NCBI GenBank assembly: GCA_902773455.1
Contig: CACYEW010000274.1
Span: 1-10,400, forward strand
Source: an uncultured Ruminococcus sp.
GTDB lineage: Bacteria; Bacillota; Clostridia; Oscillospirales; CAG-272
DNA: 10,400 bases
Direction: 5' to 3'
The notes under the pieces are model-generated. The model searched no databases. It was not told where the DNA came from and saw only the letters and a program-made list of their open reading frames with translations. Of the stretch, positions 6,676 to 10,400 are shown in pieces (position 1 is the stretch's first letter; each line of letters begins with the position of its first letter). Made by a program: the position numbers and the translations under genes.

Positions 6676-9167
6676 TCGCCGTTCACGGGGTCGGCGCATA
6701 AGGCGCCGTTACGGTAAAGTCTTTTTCCGCGCGCCGCCCGGATGGAGACGAGCGCGGTACAGCCCGTCGGCACGGTCACGGTATAAGCGCTTCCGTCAAA
6801 AGAAGCGGATACCGTTCCGCGCACGGTCGGGACCGATATCCCGGCGCGCCTCAGACCTTTTCTCTGAAATTTCACCGAAAATCTCTCAAAACCGGGCGAA
6901 AGCGGCTTTATTCCGAATATCCCGGCGGTGATACAGTAAGCGGGAGCCGTCGCCCACGGGTGTGAAAACGTCATGTTCGGCTTGTTTTTCGCGTTCCACG
7001 CCTCGGCGGTCAAGGTCGCGCCGAGCTTACGGATCATATACGCCCACGTTCTCGCGCCCTCGCTTACGTCGTTATCGAGAAGCAGCTCGTTCGCCGTGCC
7101 GCCGAAGCCGTTTTCGTATAGACCTGCAAGCAGGAAGAAAGCGCCGTAAACGCTCGTTTTTATCTTTCCCTGCTTTTTTATGAAGTCTGCGGCTTTTTTC
7201 GCGGCGGTCTTCGTGCACACGCCGCAGAACAGAGCGTAAGCCGACGCGTGCTGAGAAAAGTGACCGCTTCGTTTTCCGTCCTCATACAAGCCGTCGCAGA
7301 ACGCGCCTTTTTCTTTATCGTAAAGATATTTCATAACGGCTTTTTTCAGCTTCGCGCTTTTTTCGCCGTATTCTTTTTCATCTTCGCGTAAGCCGAGAGC
7401 CGCGGCGCAAAGCGAAACCGCTTCGTACGAATACGCGGCGACGCAGTTAAGAACGGTATTGTATTTCGCCGCCGTATCGTATCCGTCGCGCTCCGACGGC
7501 GGCCAGTCTGTCAGCACGGCGTTTTCGCCCTGACTTCCCGAATTGCCGGAATGTATGAGTCCGTACTCTCCTTCATACCGTGAAAAATCATTGTTTTTCA
7601 GTATGGCGTAATACTTTTCAAGCGATCCGGTATCGCCCGTATACATATAATCCGCGTAAGCCGCTGCCGGAGTGAGAAGGATATACTCCGCCGGCCACGT
7701 TCTGTGCGTATAGATATATTCTGCCGAAAAACGCGGTATCGCGTATTCGCCGTAAAAGCAGTAGGACGAGAGCATATTTATGAGCATATCGCCCTCGTAT
7801 GCGCCGCGTTCGCGCGACTGGGAATCGACGTAAAGATCCTGGCTCGTCGCCTCGACCGACCTCTTCGTCAATGCGTATATATCGTTGAGCAGGGCGTTAT
7901 CGGAATAAAACGAAGATTCGCCGTTATCGAGATCCGCCGCCGTCTGCAGTCCGTATACGGACAGTAATTCTGCTTCGCTCTTGAAAAAAACGTAGCGGAA
8001 CGTCATCAGATCCGGAGTTTTCACCGTATTCACACCGGTGCAGAGCGCGAATTTTTCGTAATAAACGTTGCCCGTGTTCATTCTGTATTTCACCGAGCCG
8101 TCGGCGTTTTGCTCTTCGCCGTAAAACGCTTCGATCTCCGTTCTCTCAAATGAGTCGAACGCCGCTTCGATCCCGCCCACGGTCTCATGCCCGAGATCTA
8201 TCAGATATCCGTTTTCGAGCTTCGTCACTTTTTTCGCTTCGATCCTTCTTCTCCGAACGTGAGGCGTGTAAGACGGGAGCGGAACGTATTTTTCGAAGAT
8301 ATATCCGGCGTCGTCCGGCTTTTCCCACAGCTTCGGATTTTTTTCGGGCAGATACGCGGCGTCGACGTTCGATGCGTACGCTTTGTAGTAATGCGTGCCT
8401 ATTGAATTATCGGGTCTGAAGGTTTTGTCGGCGTTGTACGAAAGCCACTTTCCGTCGGACGTATCGGTTATCGGGCAAAGCGTTCCGTCGTCCCGGAAAC
8501 CGTAAACCGAGCAGTAAAACGTTTTGTCTTCATCCGTGCGGCACAGCGCCGTGACCTCGTTGCCGCTGCCTTTGACGAGGCGCGTGATATCGAAAGAATT
8601 GAAATACAAAACTGTTTTTTTGTCAGGCGTTCTGCCGAGGCGCGACGACGTGACGCCGAGCTCCGCGCCGTTTACGCTTACCGTGCATACGAACTGGCGC
8701 GCAGGTTCGGGCGAAGAGGCGCATACCGTAAGGCAGACCTTGTCGAACGCTTCGATTTTGCCGAGATCGCGGCGGAAATAAGCGAAATGCGGATCGTTCT
8801 TACAGCGGATCGCGCGGGCGTTTTTGATATCGCCCGGGGCGGTCGCGAAAAAAGACGGTTCGGAAAAAGCCTCCGTACCGTCGTCAAATCTCACCGTGAC
8901 GGCGTAATAATAAAGCGTACCCGGTTTGAGTTCGGCGCCGTCGGCCTTTATTCCGGTACACGCAGACGATGAAATAAAGCCGGTATCGAATTCGTAAACG
9001 CCGGCTTTTATATTATTTATCCCTTTTGATATTCCGATACGGTACGCGCTCTGCTTCGCTTCGTTTTTGTCGGATACGGGGCGAAAGGAAAAACGTACGT
9101 CGGAAGGCAGTACGCCGAACGGCTCTTTCAGAAGGCATACGCGAAGGTCTTTGACAGCGCTTTTCAT
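6624..9167 (-). CDS. Alpha-L-rhamnosidase, glycoside hydrolase family 78, cytoplasmic
   Basis: Hydrolyses terminal alpha-L-rhamnose from oligosaccharides or plant glycosides (family knowledge). The 847-residue protein has N-terminal beta domains (about 1-420), an alpha/alpha catalytic barrel (about 420-755) and a C-terminal beta domain. The signature VDSQSRERGAYEGD places Asp448, Glu453 and Asp460 at the same spacing as catalytic or binding residues D567, E572 and D579 of Bacillus GL1 RhaB. Glu722 in TAEAW lies 274 residues after Asp448, matching E841 there. A C-terminal SHPWATAP motif and a GIKPLSPGFERF segment are also typical. It has no signal peptide, so it should act on imported substrates. 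ATG 9167 overlaps the TGA of the upstream lipid kinase by one base (TGATG), suggesting coupled translation; GTG 9170 would add one residue. It is the last gene of the operon in view. Confidence 0.93.
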   Translation of the reverse strand: MKSAVKDLRVCLLKEPFGVLPSDVRFSFRPVSDKNEAKQSAYRIGISKGINNIKAGVYEFDTGFISSSACTGIKADGAELKPGTLYYYAVTVRFDDGTEAFSEPSFFATAPGDIKNARAIRCKNDPHFAYFRRDLGKIEAFDKVCLTVCASSPEPARQFVCTVSVNGAELGVTSSRLGRTPDKKTVLYFNSFDITRLVKGSGNEVTALCRTDEDKTFYCSVYGFRDDGTLCPITDTSDGKWLSYNADKTFRPDNSIGTHYYKAYASNVDAAYLPEKNPKLWEKPDDAGYIFEKYVPLPSYTPHVRRRRIEAKKVTKLENGYLIDLGHETVGGIEAAFDSFERTEIEAFYGEEQNADGSVKYRMNTGNVYYEKFALCTGVNTVKTPDLMTFRYVFFKSEAELLSVYGLQTAADLDNGESSFYSDNALLNDIYALTKRSVEATSQDLYVDSQSRERGAYEGDMLINMLSSYCFYGEYAIPRFSAEYIYTHRTWPAEYILLTPAAAYADYMYTGDTGSLEKYYAILKNNDFSRYEGEYGLIHSGNSGSQGENAVLTDWPPSERDGYDTAAKYNTVLNCVAAYSYEAVSLCAAALGLREDEKEYGEKSAKLKKAVMKYLYDKEKGAFCDGLYEDGKRSGHFSQHASAYALFCGVCTKTAAKKAADFIKKQGKIKTSVYGAFFLLAGLYENGFGGTANELLLDNDVSEGARTWAYMIRKLGATLTAEAWNAKNKPNMTFSHPWATAPAYCITAGIFGIKPLSPGFERFSVKFQRKGLRRAGISVPTVRGTVSASFDGSAYTVTVPTGCTALVSIRAARGKRLYRNGALCADPVNGDHVSECGSGTHEFRFGL
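6692..6708. other. Small GC-rich hairpin at the convergent gene ends
   Basis: CGGCGC (6692-6697) and GCGCCG (6703-6708) form a perfect 6-base stem with a 5-base loop, 17 bases after the amidohydrolase stop and inside the rhamnosidase coding sequence. A T-run follows in the plus direction only about 13 bases later, so it is not a standard intrinsic terminator. It might weakly end or protect the plus-strand transcript. Chance occurrence in GC-rich coding DNA is equally possible. Confidence 0.25.
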
Positions 9168-10087
9168 CACGGCACCAGGATTTCGTAGCCGGGATTTATA
9201 TTCGTGATATTCGCGGTTTTGTACGTACCCGCGTATTCGCCGTCGGCTGTGAAAGGCGCCCCGTCCTCTATTTCGATCTTTACGGAAGAAGCCTGGGTAA
9301 GTATTATATTATCGTTTTCGTAATTCAGATCGACGCAGCCGTGTATCATCTCCGGTATTTCGATCGCGTCTAACGGATTTTTTATCATAAGCAGCTCGAA
9401 ACGCCCGTCCGAAAGATTGACGAGATCGGACGGCAGATTCATCACTCCGCCGACCGAAAGCGAATTCGTTACCGAAACGAATATGAAATCGTCTTCGTAG
9501 ACCGTATCTTCGGTCACTATGCGCGCGTGATACGGTCTTATTTCCTTAAGGCTCTTCAATCCGTCGAAAAGATACGCGCTTTTGCCGAAAAAGTTCTTGA
9601 TCCTCTGCGGCGTTGTATAAGAAACTCTCGTGAACGCGCCGAAAGAAGCGACGTAAACGAAATCGACCGTTTCGTTTATAACGCCGCAGTCCATACACTG
9701 CGTTTTACCGTTCGCCATCATTCTGACCGCGGCTCCGACAGCCCTCGGCAGGCGCGTCGTTTTTGCAAAATCGTTGGTCGTACCGTTCGGAATATAGCCG
9801 ATGATCGGTTTCTTTTGCAGCTGCATCACGGCTTCGACCGTCTCGTTCAGCGTGCCGTCTCCGCCGCAGCATAAGACGATATCGTATTCTTCTCCGTACT
9901 CGAGCGTGAGCTTTGTCGTATGCTTGGCGTATCTTGTGAAATACAGATCGTAAACGAAACCGTATTTTTTGAGCATATGCTTAAGATACCTGACCCTCGC
10001 CTCGGTTATTCCGCGTCCGGCTTTCGGGTTGATCACCAGCAGAACTTTTTTGCCTCTGGAAAATTCCGTCTCGTATTCAGCGGACAT
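9167..10087 (-). CDS. Diacylglycerol/lipid kinase, YegS-Rv2252-BmrU family (DagK-like)
   Basis: Transfers phosphate from ATP to a lipid such as diacylglycerol, normally recycling it into phosphatidic acid at the inner face of the membrane (family knowledge). The 306-residue length is typical. Visible motifs are INPKAGRG (19-26), the nucleotide-binding GGDGTLNE (75-82), PNGTTNDF (100-107), LSDGRFELL, and a late ADGE (about 281-284) that supplies the catalytic acidic residues in relatives. No membrane segment is seen, as expected for a peripheral enzyme. The start ATG 10087 has GGAGG at 10093-10097, lying within the final codons of the upstream kinase gene, whose TGA ends only one base before this ATG. 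Its stop overlaps the rhamnosidase start by one base. The tight packing indicates one transcript. The exact lipid substrate cannot be told from the sequence. Confidence 0.95.
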   Translation of the reverse strand: MSAEYETEFSRGKKVLLVINPKAGRGITEARVRYLKHMLKKYGFVYDLYFTRYAKHTTKLTLEYGEEYDIVLCCGGDGTLNETVEAVMQLQKKPIIGYIPNGTTNDFAKTTRLPRAVGAAVRMMANGKTQCMDCGVINETVDFVYVASFGAFTRVSYTTPQRIKNFFGKSAYLFDGLKSLKEIRPYHARIVTEDTVYEDDFIFVSVTNSLSVGGVMNLPSDLVNLSDGRFELLMIKNPLDAIEIPEMIHGCVDLNYENDNIILTQASSVKIEIEDGAPFTADGEYAGTYKTANITNINPGYEILVP

Positions 10088-10088
10088 A

Positions 10089-10400
10089 TCATCCTCCGTT
10101 TTTTTTGTAAAGTCTCTTTACTTCTTCAAACGTGTTCATATCGCAAAGCCCGTCGGAATAAGCCGTCGCAGAGCCTGCGGCTACGGCTGATACGAGAATA
10201 TCTTCGCCGTGATGCTCCGCGTAAAGGGCTCCGGCGATCATACTGTCGCCCGAACCGACGGTGTTCCTTACCTCGCGCCCGCTGTCGATCACCGGCAGAT
10301 ATCTCGCAGAGCCGTCTTTTCCGAGATACGCTCCGAGCTCTCCGAGCGACAGTATGACGTACCGCGCGTATAAGGAAAGCTTTTTCGCGTAATCTTCGGC
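10089..10400 (-). CDS. fruK: PfkB-family sugar kinase, probably 1-phosphofructokinase (C-terminal part)
   Basis: Only the last 103 residues are in the window; the frame is open through the right edge and about 200 N-terminal residues are missing for a normal enzyme of around 300. A GTG at 10292 is an internal valine, not a start, because homology continues upstream of it (YVILSLGELGAYLGKDG). The fragment carries the PfkB signature NTVGSGDSMIAG, with the anion-hole Gly residues and the catalytic Asp, then AAGSATAYSDGLCD. That last pattern is characteristic of 1-phosphofructokinases, which make fructose-1,6-bisphosphate from fructose-1-phosphate with ATP. Tagatose-6-phosphate kinase is a close alternative. 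It is the most upstream gene of the operon in view and is followed after one base by the lipid kinase start. Confidence 0.88.
   Translation of the reverse strand, partial: AEDYAKKLSLYARYVILSLGELGAYLGKDGSARYLPVIDSGREVRNTVGSGDSMIAGALYAEHHGEDILVSAVAAGSATAYSDGLCDMNTFEEVKRLYKKNGG

Noticed and set aside
6677..6696. Alternative hairpin (CGCCG/CGGCG) just after the amidohydrolase stop, as a terminator
   Set aside because: Short stem, 10-base loop and no adjacent T-tract; such pairings are common by chance in this GC-rich coding DNA.
10089..10292. A short 67-residue kinase-like gene starting at GTG 10292
   Set aside because: Homologous sequence continues upstream in the same frame to the window edge, so this is the end of a longer gene and the GTG is an internal valine.

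Overview
The window looks like chromosomal DNA from an uncultured, probably host- or sediment-associated member of the Clostridia (Bacillota). The support is indirect: classical lipoprotein signals followed by Thr/Glu-rich linkers, strong GGAGG ribosome sites, standard-code stops, roughly even base composition with frequent NCG codons alongside frequent ATA (Ile), and gene families common in gut Clostridia. No species can be named from the sequence.

Layout, left to right. (1) From 1 to 5773 on the minus strand lie two tandem paralogous giant lipoproteins: a complete copy of 1027 residues (2690-5773), followed downstream by a second copy cut by the left edge (1-2624, 874 residues visible). They share most of their residues along the whole visible length and are separated by 65 bases that contain a strong hairpin. 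A good promoter sits just upstream of the first copy. I do not recognise an enzyme in them. They look like surface-anchored, multi-domain beta-rich proteins with a carbohydrate-binding-like module. (2) A 119-base AT-rich divergent intergenic region (5774-5892). (3) A plus-strand amidohydrolase-2 family protein (5893-6675) whose usual metal and catalytic histidines are largely replaced, so it may be a pseudoenzyme. (4) A minus-strand operon reading in from the right edge: the end of a 1-phosphofructokinase-type PfkB kinase (10089-10400), then a YegS/BmrU-type diacylglycerol or lipid kinase (9167-10087), then a cytoplasmic GH78 alpha-L-rhamnosidase (6624-9167). The operon genes abut or overlap. 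The rhamnosidase end overlaps the end of the convergent amidohydrolase by 52 bases.

How they may work together (inference): surface lipoproteins that could bind plant or host glycans, a cytoplasmic rhamnosidase for imported rhamnosylated oligosaccharides or glycosides, and a sugar-phosphate kinase together suggest a carbohydrate-scavenging neighbourhood. The lipid kinase has no obvious place in that pathway. No RNA genes, CRISPR arrays, insertion sequences or phage genes were seen. The most unusual items are the undescribed tandem lipoprotein family and the degenerate amidohydrolase.
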